A DNA stretch of 64,000 nucleotides from Echinicola soli (GCF_006575665.1 NZ_CP041253.1:2579001-2643000), one strand, 5' to 3'; shown: positions 35,446 to 44,830, numbered from the stretch's first letter. The notes: a model not told the origin generated them from the sequence alone. Numbers and translations are program-made.

Positions 35446-36678
35446 ATGAAGAAGGTCGTAATTTTGCTAAAAAATAATTCAATGAAAATCGCAACATACC
35501 TTTTCATTATTCTGCTGTTTGCATCTCAAGAGGTAGATGGCCGACAGTTTCAAAGGGATTCTGCAGAAGTGTCTTCAGAAAAACCAAAATACTTGCTGTT
35601 GGACAAGGGACTCCAGTTCAGGATTACCGAGGCAATCAACAGCATGTATAATTTTGATTTTGAGACCGCCGAAAGGGGATTTGCGATAATGCGATATACG
35701 TATCCTGAACATCCGCTACCTTATTTTCTCATGGGGCTTGCGCAATGGTGGAAGATTGTTCCCGACATGGACAATGAAGAGAACGACAAGATCTTTTTGA
35801 GGTTTATGGAGGAAACGATCACCAAGGCCGAAGTAATGCTGGATGAGGATCCAGATAATAAAGAAGCAGCTTTCTTTTTGGCTGCGGCGTATGGATTTAA
35901 GGGTAGGCTGCTGAGTGAGCGTGACAGTTGGACTGCTACGGCAATTGCTGGAAAGAATGCGCTAAAGTACATGGAGCTGAGCAAGGGTGAAGAGGAGTTG
36001 AGTCCGGAATTGTTGCTTGGAGAGGCATTGTTTAACTATTTCTCGGTATGGATTCCGGAAAATTATCCATTGATGAAGCCCGTTATGGCACTGTTTCCCA
36101 AAGGTGACAAAGCCCTGGGATTGATGCAACTGGAAGAAGTTTCCAAAAATGCATTTTATGCCAGGGTAGAAGCGCAGTATTTTCTTTTTCGATTGTATGC
36201 TTCGGAGGAAAAGCGCCCTTACGATGCTTTGCAGATTACAGATTACTTGCATGAGAAATATCCAAACAACCCCTATTTCCATCGGTTTTATGCCCGCCAG
36301 TTATATGCGGTGGGTAGAGGAGCGCAAGCAAAAGAAGCCTCGCTTGATATCCTTCGACGTATTGAAGACGAACAGCTTGGATATGAAGCGAACAGTGGAA
36401 GGTACGCCTCGTTTTTTGCTGCTCAATACTATGATCGGATAAATGATGTACCAAATGCCAAAAAATATTACCAGAAAACAGTGTCCTTCGGAGAAGAATC
36501 AGAAAGCCAGGAAAGCGGGTATTACCTGTATGCTTTACTGCATTTAGGGAAAATAGCAGCCAGTGAAGGAAGGGATAAAGAAGCCAAGGATTACCTCAAA
36601 ATGGTGAAGAAATATGCTAAGCGAAAACACCCCGCTCATCAAGAAGCCAGAGATTTTTTAAAAAAGAATAAACTTTAA
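35446..36678 (+). CDS. TPR-repeat secreted protein
   Basis: 410 residues from the ATG at 35446. ATG 35482 is equally good and gives a cleaner signal peptide ending near EVDGRQ. Below the leader the protein is helical TPR: AINSMYNFDFETAERGFAIM, AYGFKGRLLSERDSW, YFLFRLYASEEKRPYDALQITDYL, FAAQYYDRINDVPNAKKYYQKTV and ALLHLGKIAASEGRDKEAKDYLKMV. TPR arrays bind partner proteins. It is periplasmic or surface-exposed and stands alone; its partner is unknown. Confidence 0.82.
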   Translation: MKKVVILLKNNSMKIATYLFIILLFASQEVDGRQFQRDSAEVSSEKPKYLLLDKGLQFRITEAINSMYNFDFETAERGFAIMRYTYPEHPLPYFLMGLAQWWKIVPDMDNEENDKIFLRFMEETITKAEVMLDEDPDNKEAAFFLAAAYGFKGRLLSERDSWTATAIAGKNALKYMELSKGEEELSPELLLGEALFNYFSVWIPENYPLMKPVMALFPKGDKALGLMQLEEVSKNAFYARVEAQYFLFRLYASEEKRPYDALQITDYLHEKYPNNPYFHRFYARQLYAVGRGAQAKEASLDILRRIEDEQLGYEANSGRYASFFAAQYYDRINDVPNAKKYYQKTVSFGEESESQESGYYLYALLHLGKIAASEGRDKEAKDYLKMVKKYAKRKHPAHQEARDFLKKNKL

Positions 36679-36826
36679 TACTGCATAGTACGTGTATAAT
36701 AAAATCAATCAAGAGAAAATTTGAAATTTTGGATATAATAAAGTTTTATGGTGTGAAAAGTTTTAAATATTCAAGGCTAAAATTAACAATATTTTGTATT
36801 TATGGTCGTTTTTTGTCTTGAATAGC

Positions 36827-36857
36827 TTTAAAATAATTTGAAAATATATTACCTTTG
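36827..36857 (+). promoter_or_regulatory. Bacteroidota-type promoter of the Lrp/AsnC gene
   Basis: A -7 box TACCTTTG at 36850-36857 fits TAnnTTTG exactly. TTTA at 36827-36830 is a near match to the -33 TTTG box, with a 19-base spacer. The start codon is 33 bases downstream of the -7 box. Confidence 0.55.
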
Positions 36858-36889
36858 CACGACATAAAATTTTGCAAATACTATAAATC

Positions 36890-37372
36890 ATGGATAATCA
36901 CATAAAAGTAAAATTCGACAAAATTGATCGCAAGATCCTCGAAATTCTTCAAGCCAACGCAAAAATTACCAATGCGCAACTTTCAAAGGATATTGGCTTG
37001 TCTCCAGCCCCTACTTTGGAGCGTGTAAAGAAACTTGAACAGTCTGGCATTATTAAGAGCTATCACGCAAAACTGGACCCAGAAAGAATCGGTCTTGGTG
37101 TAAGTACGTTTGTTTTGGTAAGCTTGATCGGTCACAACAAAGCAAATATTGATGCTTTCATGAAGGAAATCGAAGCGATTCCTGAAGTGATCGAGTGTCA
37201 CCATATCACCGGAACAGGGGATTTTATATTGAAGATCATCTCTAAGGACATTACGTCTTACCAGAAATTGATGCTAGAGAAGGTAAGTGAGATCAAGGAA
37301 GTAGACTCTATGCAGTCTATGGTCATCCTTTCTACCTTTAAGGACAGCAAAGTATTGCCGATCCCTGCTTAA
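36890..37372 (+). CDS. Lrp/AsnC-family transcriptional regulator
   Basis: 160 residues. The N-terminal winged helix-turn-helix (IDRKILEILQANAKITNAQLSKDIGLSPAPTLERVKKLE) leads to a C-terminal RAM domain (VSTFVLVSLIGH ... VIECHHITGTGDFILKII). RAM domains bind an amino acid and assemble dimers into octamers. It is a single gene with its own promoter and terminator. The ligand and regulon cannot be read from the sequence; members in Bacteroidota often control amino-acid metabolism. Confidence 0.95.
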   Translation: MDNHIKVKFDKIDRKILEILQANAKITNAQLSKDIGLSPAPTLERVKKLEQSGIIKSYHAKLDPERIGLGVSTFVLVSLIGHNKANIDAFMKEIEAIPEVIECHHITGTGDFILKIISKDITSYQKLMLEKVSEIKEVDSMQSMVILSTFKDSKVLPIPA

Positions 37373-37395
37373 ATTAAAAGAAATTTAATCAATCA

Positions 37396-37427
37396 AGGGT
37401 GGCTGTTCAGTCGCCCTTTTTTTTTGA
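37396..37427 (+). terminator. Intrinsic terminator after Lrp/AsnC gene
   Basis: AAGGGTGGC pairs with GTCGCCCTT (with G-U pairs), followed by a run of eight T or more. It lies about 24 bases after the stop. Confidence 0.75.
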
Positions 37428-37442
37428 AAAGTATTGAATATT

Positions 37443-37985
37443 ATGGAAGAGAATCCTTGGAAAACCAAGTCAAGGAAGTCGTTATACTCCAACTCTTGGA
37501 TAGAGCTTGAAGAGCACCAAGTGGTCACTCCCGCTGGCACTGATGGGTTGTATGGAAAGGTTAAATTTAAGAATAAGGCCATGGCGATTTTGCCCGTGGA
37601 TGAGGAACTCAACACGTGGCTGGTAGGTCAGTTTCGGTATACGATTGATGAATACAGTTGGGAGATCCCTGAAGGAGGCAGCCCAATAGGAGAAGATATC
37701 CTTGAGGGTGCCAAAAGGGAACTGAAGGAGGAAACGGGATTGACTGCGGAGAAGTGGACACCGATCATGCGGTTTCATACCTCCAATTCTGTTACAGATG
37801 AAGAAGGCTTTGCTTATTTGGCACAAGGCTTGAGCGCGGGAGAAACGGCTTTTGAGGATACGGAGAAAATTGAGGTGAAAAAGCTACCTTTAAAAGAGGC
37901 GGTCCAGAAAGTTCTCGATGGAGAGATTACAGATGTGATCAGTGTGGCGGTCTTGCTAAAAGCGGCCAGGATGCTTGGCGTATAA
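37443..37985 (+). CDS. Nudix hydrolase, ADP-ribose pyrophosphatase-like
   Basis: 180 residues from the ATG at 37443. The Nudix box is complete: G-x5-E-x7-REL-x-EE-x-GL within EGGSPIGEDILEGAKRELKE. The upstream strand LVGQFRYTIDEYSWEIPEGG matches the ADP-ribose/GDP-mannose pyrophosphatase group, where it forms the dimer face. It would hydrolyse an NDP-sugar or ADP-ribose to nucleoside monophosphate. It precedes a MATE transporter on the same strand with 60 bases between them. Confidence 0.9.
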   Translation: MEENPWKTKSRKSLYSNSWIELEEHQVVTPAGTDGLYGKVKFKNKAMAILPVDEELNTWLVGQFRYTIDEYSWEIPEGGSPIGEDILEGAKRELKEETGLTAEKWTPIMRFHTSNSVTDEEGFAYLAQGLSAGETAFEDTEKIEVKKLPLKEAVQKVLDGEITDVISVAVLLKAARMLGV

Positions 37986-38045
37986 TTTTTTTCAACGATT
38001 TGTTTTCTAGTGTAAAGAGATTCAAAGTGGCTTAGCGGCTAACGG

Positions 38046-39422
38046 ATGATGTATTTAAAGCAACTGAATTTTAAGGAGCACTTTTCCAAAACCTTTAACC
38101 TGGCCTATCCGGTGATGTTAAGTCAGTTGGGACAGGTTTTGGTAGGGGTGGCGGACAGTATGATGGTCGGAAGGCTTGGAGCAGAGCCGCTAGCGGCGGC
38201 CTCCTTGGCCAATAGCATCTTTTTTGTGGTAATGATGTTTGGTACAGGGGTTTCGATGGCCATGACACCACTGGTGGCAGCTGCTGATGGAGAAGGAAAG
38301 CCACGTAAAATTACGCGGGTTTTTAACCATGGTTTTGCTATCAACGGGTTTACTGGCGTCATTTTGTTTTTGGTGATCGTATTGGCGTCACCACTCCTGG
38401 CACATATGAACCAGCCGGAAGGAGTCGTGGAGCAGGCGATTCCGTTTTTAGGAGTGATTACCCTCTCCTTAATTCCCCTGATGTTTTTTCAGACATTTAG
38501 GCAGTTTGCCGAAGGATTGAGCCATACCAAAGAGGCGATGTTGATCACTATTCTCTGTAATGTGGTCAATGTGTTCCTAAACTGGGTGTTGATATATGGT
38601 CACCTTGGATTTGCGCCAATGGGACTGAACGGAGCCGGTTGGGCGACGTTGATTTCTAGGGTGTTGATGGCACTGGTTATGGCGTATTTCATATGGAAAA
38701 GTGCGTTGTTCAAGAAGTATAAGTTGAAGCTTGATTTTAGGAAGCTGTATTTTCCGATGTTCAGTAAGCTTCTGAAGATTGGCGTTCCCACGGGGTTTCA
38801 GTTTGTGTTTGAGGTGGGGGCATTTAGCTCAGCAGCAATTATGATGGGCTGGATAGGAGTAAATGCATTGGCTGCTCATCAAATTGCCATAAACTTAGCC
38901 TCCATCAGTTATATGATGGCCTCAGGATTATCTGCTGCCGCAATGGTCAGGGTAGGGAATCAGCTTGGAAGAAACGATATCAAAACCCTTCGTGAAGCGG
39001 GTTTCACCTGTTTTGGCATGATCGCAGCATTTATGTTGTTGTTTGCGGGGATTTTTATAGTCTTTAAGGACTACCTTCCATTACTTTACATAGGGGATTC
39101 AGAGGTGGTGGAAATGACTGCGGGGTTATTGGTGATTGCCGGGTTATTTCAGCTGTCCGACGGTATTCAGGTAGTTGGCCTGGGAGCACTCAGGGGCATG
39201 GCAGATGTAAAGATGCCTACTGTGATCACTTTAGTGGCGTATTGGGTGATTGCACTTCCGCTGGGATACATGCTTGCCTTTCACTGGGGAGCTGAAGAAA
39301 AAGGAATTTGGTATGGGCTGTTAATTGGCCTGACCATTACCGGTGGGTTGTTACTTTTGAGGTTTCAGCGGCTTAGCCTGCGTTTGCTTTCTCGAAATAA
39401 TCAGCGATTGGGGGTAGCCTGA
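38046..39422 (+). CDS. MATE-family efflux transporter
   Basis: 458 residues with twelve predicted membrane helices in two halves, each opening with the MATE pattern (PVMLSQLGQVLVGVADSMMVGRLG and LKIGVPTGFQFVFEVGAFSSA). It exports cationic drugs or metabolites with Na+ or H+ as driving ion. It resembles the NorM type. No regulator is adjacent. Substrate unknown. Confidence 0.92.
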   Translation: MMYLKQLNFKEHFSKTFNLAYPVMLSQLGQVLVGVADSMMVGRLGAEPLAAASLANSIFFVVMMFGTGVSMAMTPLVAAADGEGKPRKITRVFNHGFAINGFTGVILFLVIVLASPLLAHMNQPEGVVEQAIPFLGVITLSLIPLMFFQTFRQFAEGLSHTKEAMLITILCNVVNVFLNWVLIYGHLGFAPMGLNGAGWATLISRVLMALVMAYFIWKSALFKKYKLKLDFRKLYFPMFSKLLKIGVPTGFQFVFEVGAFSSAAIMMGWIGVNALAAHQIAINLASISYMMASGLSAAAMVRVGNQLGRNDIKTLREAGFTCFGMIAAFMLLFAGIFIVFKDYLPLLYIGDSEVVEMTAGLLVIAGLFQLSDGIQVVGLGALRGMADVKMPTVITLVAYWVIALPLGYMLAFHWGAEEKGIWYGLLIGLTITGGLLLLRFQRLSLRLLSRNNQRLGVA

Positions 39423-39520
39423 TCCCATATTTGATGGATTGATTTCAGTCTTCTTCAGGGTCTTTTGGAGAGTTTGTTTTATCTTTATCGAATTGTTTGC
39501 AGTTTTTAAAGAGACCAATC

Positions 39521-40090
39521 ATGAGTATAGATAAAGAAATAGCGAGAACGTCTGCTTTTTCCAGAACCACCATTACCGAACTGATGATTCCTTCTTATGC
39601 CAATTTTGGCGGGAAAATCCACGGGGGAATTTTACTTTCGCTGATGGATAAGGTGGCTTATGCCACAGCCAGTAAGCACAGTGGAGCCTATTGTGTGACC
39701 GTTTCGGTGGATACGGTGGATTTTTTGCAGCCGGTGGAGGTGGGAGAACTGGTCTCCCTTATGGCTTCCATAAACTATGTGGGAAACAGCTCCATGGTAA
39801 TAGGGATAAAGGTGATTTCCGAAAACGTAAAAGTGGGAAATGTCAAGCATACCAATACCTGCTATTTTACGATGGTGGCCAAAGGGGAGGACGACAAGCC
39901 TACCAAGGTGCCCAGGTTGATCTTGGAAGATGCTACTGATGTGAGAAGATTTGTAGAGGCAATTTATCGGAGGAAGTTCAAGCAAAACTATGAGACCAAC
40001 CTGAAGGAGATAAAATCCAATTGGGAAAAACAAGACATCGATAAGCTACTGAAGGATCAGCGCTGCATTTACAAGGCAGGTAAGCATTAG
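39521..40090 (+). CDS. Acyl-CoA thioesterase, hotdog fold
   Basis: 189 residues from the ATG at 39521 (MSIDKEIAR); a TTG-like start further upstream at 39497 is open but less likely. The hotdog core is YANFGGKIHGGILLSLMDKVAYATASKH, with the helix after HGG as in YciA-type enzymes, then VTVSVDTVDFLQPVEVGELV and NSSMVIGIKVISENV. It hydrolyses acyl-CoA to free acid and CoA. The C-terminal 50 residues are charged and extend the usual length. The stop overlaps by four bases with the stop of the convergent MFS gene. Confidence 0.9.
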   Translation: MSIDKEIARTSAFSRTTITELMIPSYANFGGKIHGGILLSLMDKVAYATASKHSGAYCVTVSVDTVDFLQPVEVGELVSLMASINYVGNSSMVIGIKVISENVKVGNVKHTNTCYFTMVAKGEDDKPTKVPRLILEDATDVRRFVEAIYRRKFKQNYETNLKEIKSNWEKQDIDKLLKDQRCIYKAGKH

Positions 40091-41292
40091 GAGGATGATT
40101 TACTGAGTTCTTCATGAGGTATTTTGGAGGCAGTCTTAGTGATAAATAGGTAGAGGAAAGCTACCATGGCACCGGCAGTACCCATTAGGAATACCAGTGG
40201 GAACCTGTCGTGTTGATTGCCATAAATCCACCCTGATCCTAAAGCACCAATGCCAATCCCCGCTTCTAATGCAATGTACATGGTCGCCAGTCCCCGCCCT
40301 CTGAAAGCCGATAGGGACAAGTCGATGGTCCATGCAGCGATGGTCGGTGAAGTCATGCCCAGAGCAAAACCGAAGAGTACACCTGAGAAAATCAGCATTT
40401 CCTTGGAGTGGCTAAAGGCAGTGGCGGCCATGGCCATGGCTAGGCAAAAAGTAGCAGCTTTTAACACCGGGATCCTGCCATAGCGGTCTGATGCCCTTCC
40501 GGCAAGTAACCGTATGGCCAGTGAGCTAAGGGTAAATACAGCAAAGAAAATCCCTTTGTTTTCGATTTTTAGAAATGTTGAAAAATCAGGGATAATGGTC
40601 AGGATGATGCCGAAGGATAGGTAAGAAAAGAACAGTACAAAGCAGGGAGAAAATACTCTTTTTTCAAATAGCTCATCTTTTTTTAATTTGAAATGTCCCA
40701 TGCGGAAAGGTTCTGTTTCCGGTACGGTCTCCTTCAATCGGGCCAGTAATAGAATGGAAATCAGCGCTACACCAGATGAACAGTAAAATAATGGAGTGAT
40801 GCCATGCAAGCTGGCAATGTAGCCTCCTAAAGCTGGACCGGCGGCCATGCCCAGTGAACTAAAGAGCGATTGGAGCCCCATGGCTTCTCCGCGACGATTG
40901 AATGGCACTATGTCGGCGACGTATGCCGAAATTCCTGTAGGCGTAAAGCCTGTACTAAAGCCATGAAAGAAGCGTAGGCATAAGAAGCCAGCCACTCCGG
41001 AAATCATTGGATAGAGCAAGCTCACTACCAGGCAAACTCCTGCGCCAAAGATCATAACGGGTACTCGACCTATGCGATCTGCCAGCTTGCCACTGAATGG
41101 CCTGGAAAGGCCTGCGGTCAAGGTGAACAGAGCGATAATCAGACCCTTATAATCCTCACCGCCCAAACTGCTCAAATAAGCAGGTAGTTCGGGAATGATC
41201 ATGTTAAAACTGGCAAAGAAAAGAAAGGAACTCAGGCATAACTGCAGAAAGCGCAACGTAAAAAACGGAGGAAGTAATTTTTGCAAGTTCAT
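40087..41292 (-). CDS. MFS transporter
   Basis: 401 residues from the ATG at 41292; an in-frame upstream start at 41319 is less likely. Twelve membrane helices. The A motif between helices 2 and 3 is GKLADRIGRVPV and is repeated in the second half as GRASDRYGRIPV. The type is drug/H+ antiporter 1-like. Substrate unknown. It is convergent with the thioesterase and lies downstream of a terminator-like hairpin and a repeat that separate it from prfB. Confidence 0.9.
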   Translation of the reverse strand: MNLQKLLPPFFTLRFLQLCLSSFLFFASFNMIIPELPAYLSSLGGEDYKGLIIALFTLTAGLSRPFSGKLADRIGRVPVMIFGAGVCLVVSLLYPMISGVAGFLCLRFFHGFSTGFTPTGISAYVADIVPFNRRGEAMGLQSLFSSLGMAAGPALGGYIASLHGITPLFYCSSGVALISILLLARLKETVPETEPFRMGHFKLKKDELFEKRVFSPCFVLFFSYLSFGIILTIIPDFSTFLKIENKGIFFAVFTLSSLAIRLLAGRASDRYGRIPVLKAATFCLAMAMAATAFSHSKEMLIFSGVLFGFALGMTSPTIAAWTIDLSLSAFRGRGLATMYIALEAGIGIGALGSGWIYGNQHDRFPLVFLMGTAGAMVAFLYLFITKTASKIPHEELSKSSS

Positions 41293-41310
41293 CGTTCGCC
41301 AGTTTAAATA

Positions 41311-41340
41311 GAAAAGCACACCGGAGAGAGTCCGGTGCGC
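41311..41340 (-). terminator. Hairpin between prfB and MFS gene
   Basis: CACCGGA pairs with TCCGGTG around a GAGAG loop (41319-41337), with four T on the minus strand after it. It would end transcripts coming from prfB, about 190 bases downstream of its stop. Confidence 0.45.
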
Positions 41341-41366
41341 TTATTGACCTGATTTTGAATTATAAA

Positions 41367-41485
41367 CCGTCACTGCGAGCCTGTTTAGCACCAGGCAGGC
41401 CTGCCTGGTGCTAAACAGGGCTTAGAGGAAGTCTTCTTAAAAACGAGATTGCTTCGTTCCACTCCCCGTTCCATTCGCAATGACA
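41367..41485. repeat. Dispersed repeat family 2, copy b, with a 40-bp palindrome insert
   Basis: Starts CGTCACTGCGAG and ends CATTCGCAATGACA, with GAGATTGCTTCGTTCC inside, as in the other copies. Bases 41380-41419 are a perfect 40-base palindrome (left arm CCTGTTTAGCACCAGGCAGG) that no other copy has. Confidence 0.8.
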
Positions 41486-41530
41486 TATTACGATCAAATT
41501 GGGATTGCTAGGTTTTGATGAAGCGGAAAA

Positions 41531-42632
41531 TTAATTGTTTTCAGCTTCTTCTTCACTTTGTGCCAACAGGTATGCTTTGATAAAGTCGTTCAGGCCTCCG
41601 TCCAAGACAGTTTGTACGTCTGAGGTTTCATGGCTTGTCCTGGCGTCTTTGACTAGCTTGTACGGATGTAATACATAGTTCCTGATCTGCGAGCCAAAGT
41701 CAATTTTCATTTTACCTGCTTCGATCTTGTCTCTCTCGGCGTTGCGTTTTTCCATTTCCATTTGATAGAGACGTGATTTTAGCATTTGCATGGCCTTTTC
41801 ACGGTTGGCAAGTTGCGATCGTTCTACCTGACAGACCACCACAATTCCGGTAGGCTTGTGCGTAAGCTGGACTTTGGTTTCTACCTTATTAACATTCTGC
41901 CCTCCAGCACCCCCTGAACGGGAAGTGTGTAGCTCGATATCTGCTGGACTGATTTCAATATCAATGGATTCATCCACCACGGGATACACATACACTGAGG
42001 CGAAAGAAGTATGTCTTCTGCCACCGCTGTCAAAAGGTGAAATTCTCACCAATCGGTGTACGCCGATTTCTGATTTCAGGAAGCCATAAGCCAATGGCCC
42101 ATCAAATTCCAACGTAACGGATTTGATGCCCGCTACATCACCTTCCTGTAGGTCCACTTCCTTGACCTTGTAGCCGTTTTTCTCTCCCCACATGATGTAC
42201 ATTCTCATGAGGATGGAGGCCCAGTCGTTACTTTCTGTGCCGCCTGCCCCGGGGTTGATTTCCATCAGTGCACTTAGCTGGTCTTCTTCATTGCTGAGCA
42301 TTTTTTTCAGCTCTAGCTCTTCGATTTCGTTAAGTGCCTTTTGGTAATCAGCTTTGATCTCATCTTCTTCTACGTCTCCTGCGGTGTAGAATTCATGCAG
42401 TACTTCCAGGTCCTGGACTTTGGCTTCGGCACTTTCATAAGAGCCGGTCCAGCCCTTCCGTGCCTGAATCTGCTTCATGGTCTTTTCGGCTTCTTCAGGG
42501 TTGTTCCAAAAGTCAGGTTGTGCGGATACTGCTTCTAAATCTTCTATTTCTGCTTTCTTACGATCGTAGTCAAAGATACCTCCTTAAGGCCGTGATACGC
42601 GCCTTCAAGTCTTTCAACTGTTCTGATGTCAT
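41531..42632 (-). CDS. prfB: Peptide chain release factor 2 with programmed +1 frameshift
   Basis: 366 residues once the frameshift is applied. The reading starts at ATG 42632, runs 20 codons to CTT, meets an in-frame TGA at 42572-42570, and continues in the +1 frame as GAC. An internal Shine-Dalgarno AGGAGG (42584-42579) lies three bases before CTT, the classic prfB signal. Since RF2 itself reads UGA, low RF2 raises frameshifting and so its own synthesis. The protein has the SPF stop-reading tripeptide (about residues 198-200) and the GGQ hydrolysis motif (243-245) within [18 protein letters not shown] gene call starting at 42478 would miss the first 51 residues. Confidence 0.97.
42570..42584 (-). 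promoter_or_regulatory. prfB recoding site
   Basis: AGGAGG, three bases, then CTT TGA C on the minus strand: internal Shine-Dalgarno plus slippery CUU codon and UGA stop. It lets the ribosome shift +1 and read GAC. Confidence 0.97.
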
Positions 42633-43044
42633 AAATTTATTTTCGTTTAATTGATTTTTAAGAGATGCGAATTTCGTCAAATTTTATGGCTTTACCTAAA
42701 TCTGTACGGTGATCTTTATGGTGTCATTTGATTTCAATTGGGATTTAAAATTATCCACTAAAAGTATTTAGCAGTATTATACTTAATTTCAGGATTGCTG
42801 CCGCGAAGACCCTAAGACGTGTAGGTTTTTGGTTTGGCAAAAGGAATAGCCACAAAGCCACCACGGCACAAGTTTTTTTTGAAGATGTATTGGCCACGGT
42901 TTGGCATGGACAAATAGCACTTAGTGCCTTCGGGTCTTGGAGGCTTTTTTTTTATGGCCTTATGAAAAAAGCACTTTTTACACCTTCACAACAGCTTACT
43001 GGTTGAATAAAACCTTCCCGTCCAGAACCGATGCTTGATCCGAG
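42633..43044. other. Intergenic region with degenerate repeat
   Basis: 412 bases. The part from about 42790 to 42965 has the word pattern of family 3 (CCGCGAAGACCCTAAGACG, CCACAAAGCCACCACGGCAC) but is much diverged from the copies at 27803 and 62683. The rest is A+T rich. No gene seen. Confidence 0.45.
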
Positions 43045-43605
43045 CTATTGATAGAGGTTCTTTTTGTCGTTTTCTTCTTTCAAGGGCGTGATATCCAGGT
43101 ATATGATTTGGATCTTGTTCCTCCCTTCATTCTTAAAATACTTTTTCTTAAATCTCGAAATGACGAAGCTCCCCGCGAGCAAAGTGCCCGATATGATGAG
43201 ACCGCCTTTGGAATAGGAGAGTTCACCTTCAGTGTAGAGGCTGTTAATGGTTTCGGCGGTCAACAGCAAGGCACCTGCTGCGGCAAAGATGGTACTGAAA
43301 CTTTTTATTGTCCGATTTTGCTCTCTGGTGTCGCGTACATCCACTACGGCGATGTTTTCCGGACGAATGATATTTTCCCTGAGCACCAAAAAATCACGGT
43401 GGATTTCCTTGATCTGATCACTGATGAAGTAGCTCATGTCCTTGGTTTGATAGGTGATCAGGTCACCTTCCTCATACTTGATGCGTGTCTTTTGATTTCC
43501 GCCCTTCTGAAGAATCATGTATCGCTGTGCATGGGCAGAGGAGCATCCAAGGGTCGTCAGTGCCAATAAACTGCAAAAAAGAAATAAACTGATGTTTTTG
43601 TTCAT
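43045..43605 (-). CDS. Hypothetical envelope protein
   Basis: 186 residues. Leader MNKNISLFLFCSLLALTTLGCSSAHAQ can be read as lipobox TLGC (Cys21) or as a signal peptide cut after AHAQ. The mature part begins with a beta-rich domain (ITYQTKDMSYFISDQIKEIHRDFLVL), then two hydrophobic stretches (TIFAAAGALLLTAETINSLY and GGLIISGTLLAGSFVISRF), then a charged tail. This layout, a beta region followed by two membrane helices, recurs in Bacteroidota proteins of unknown role. No family name can be given. Confidence 0.7.
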   Translation of the reverse strand: MNKNISLFLFCSLLALTTLGCSSAHAQRYMILQKGGNQKTRIKYEEGDLITYQTKDMSYFISDQIKEIHRDFLVLRENIIRPENIAVVDVRDTREQNRTIKSFSTIFAAAGALLLTAETINSLYTEGELSYSKGGLIISGTLLAGSFVISRFKKKYFKNEGRNKIQIIYLDITPLKEENDKKNLYQ

Positions 43606-43692
43606 AAACTAATCGGTTTAGTATTGGAAAAAAGCTCTATTTATAACGTTTGATTGACTCTCAGGTTTTGTTTTAGTACCGTTGTAAATCAT

Positions 43693-43733
43693 AAAAAAAG
43701 CATTTCAGAAAAAGTAAAGATCCTGAAATGCTT
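43693..43733 (-). terminator. Intrinsic terminator of ilvE
   Basis: AAGCATTTCAG pairs with CTGAAATGCTT; the minus strand then runs into seven T. It lies about 26 bases after the ilvE stop. Confidence 0.85.
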
Positions 43734-43758
43734 GGTTTTATACTATTATGATGGGATT

Positions 43759-44826
43759 TCAGACTTTGGTGATCCACCCATGTTTATCTTCTTGTCGACC
43801 ATATTTTATGGCATCAAGGGTCTCCAGTACTTGGTAGGAAAAGGAGTCGGCAGGCTTCTCAGGAAGGTCGTAATCCTTGTCGCCTACATTAATTTTGTAA
43901 ATATGAGCAATGGTGGCTGCAGTTCCCGTTCCAAAAGCCTCTTGAAGGGTGTTGTTCTCCAAGGCTTCTTTGAGTTCTGACACTGTCAGGAATCGTTCAT
44001 CTACCTTTAGCCCTTTTTCTTTTGCTAATGTCAAAACAGAATCACGGGTAATGCCCTTTAGGATCGTGCCCTTAGAGGTGGGGGCTGTGATAAGGGAGCC
44101 ATTGATGATGAACATGACGTTCATGGTGCCGCTTTCTTCGATGTTTTGATGGCTTTTTCCATCTGTCCACAGTAATTGGTCATAGCCTTGCTTCTGTGCG
44201 ATTTGGGCAGGGTAGAGCGAGCCGGCATAGTTCCCCGCTGCTTTTGCTTGTCCGGTTCCTCCTTCAGCGGCCCGTGTGTATTTGGTCTCCACTTTCACCG
44301 ACACAGGTTTGGCGTAGTAGTGACCCACCGGACAAGTGAAAATCATAAACTTATATGTGGCCGATGGCCTAATGCCCAGGTAGTCGTCAGTGGCAAAGAT
44401 AAATGGACGGATATAGAGCGAACAGCCAGGCTTATTGGGGATCCACTCCCTGTCTACTTCCAGCAATTTCCTTAATCCCTCCATGAAAACATCCTCAGGA
44501 ATCTGTGGAATGCACAGACGATCCGCTGATTCGTTCAGGCGTCGCTGATTGGCATCTGGTCGGAAGATGAGTACATTATTGTTTCCGTCTTTATAAGCTT
44601 TCAAGCCTTCAAAAACTGACTGGCCATAATGAAGGGTAGCATTGGCGGGGTTTAGGCTGAGTGGAGCATAAGGCTCTACCCTGAAGTCCTGCCATTCACC
44701 ATTTTTATAATCGGCCACAAACATATGGTCACTCATTACCTGTCCAAAACTCAGGTTTTCAAAATCAGTTCCTTGTAATTTGGATTGGCTGGTTTGTTTT
44801 ATTTGGATGTCTATTGTTGTATTCAT
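43759..44826 (-). CDS. ilvE: Branched-chain amino acid aminotransferase
   Basis: 355 residues, the usual length of the long (eukaryote-like) BCAT group. Class IV aminotransferase motifs: LHYGQSVFEGLKAY, RPFIFATDDYLG, and GTGQAKAAGNYAGSL, in which Lys185 is the expected PLP lysine, then IEESGTMNVMFI and AFGTGTAATIAHI. It swaps amino groups between glutamate and the keto acids of leucine, isoleucine and valine, the last step of their synthesis. It starts four bases after the stop of the adenosyltransferase gene, so they are probably co-transcribed. Confidence 0.95.
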   Translation of the reverse strand: MNTTIDIQIKQTSQSKLQGTDFENLSFGQVMSDHMFVADYKNGEWQDFRVEPYAPLSLNPANATLHYGQSVFEGLKAYKDGNNNVLIFRPDANQRRLNESADRLCIPQIPEDVFMEGLRKLLEVDREWIPNKPGCSLYIRPFIFATDDYLGIRPSATYKFMIFTCPVGHYYAKPVSVKVETKYTRAAEGGTGQAKAAGNYAGSLYPAQIAQKQGYDQLLWTDGKSHQNIEESGTMNVMFIINGSLITAPTSKGTILKGITRDSVLTLAKEKGLKVDERFLTVSELKEALENNTLQEAFGTGTAATIAHIYKINVGDKDYDLPEKPADSFSYQVLETLDAIKYGRQEDKHGWITKV

Positions 44827-44830
44827 GGTA

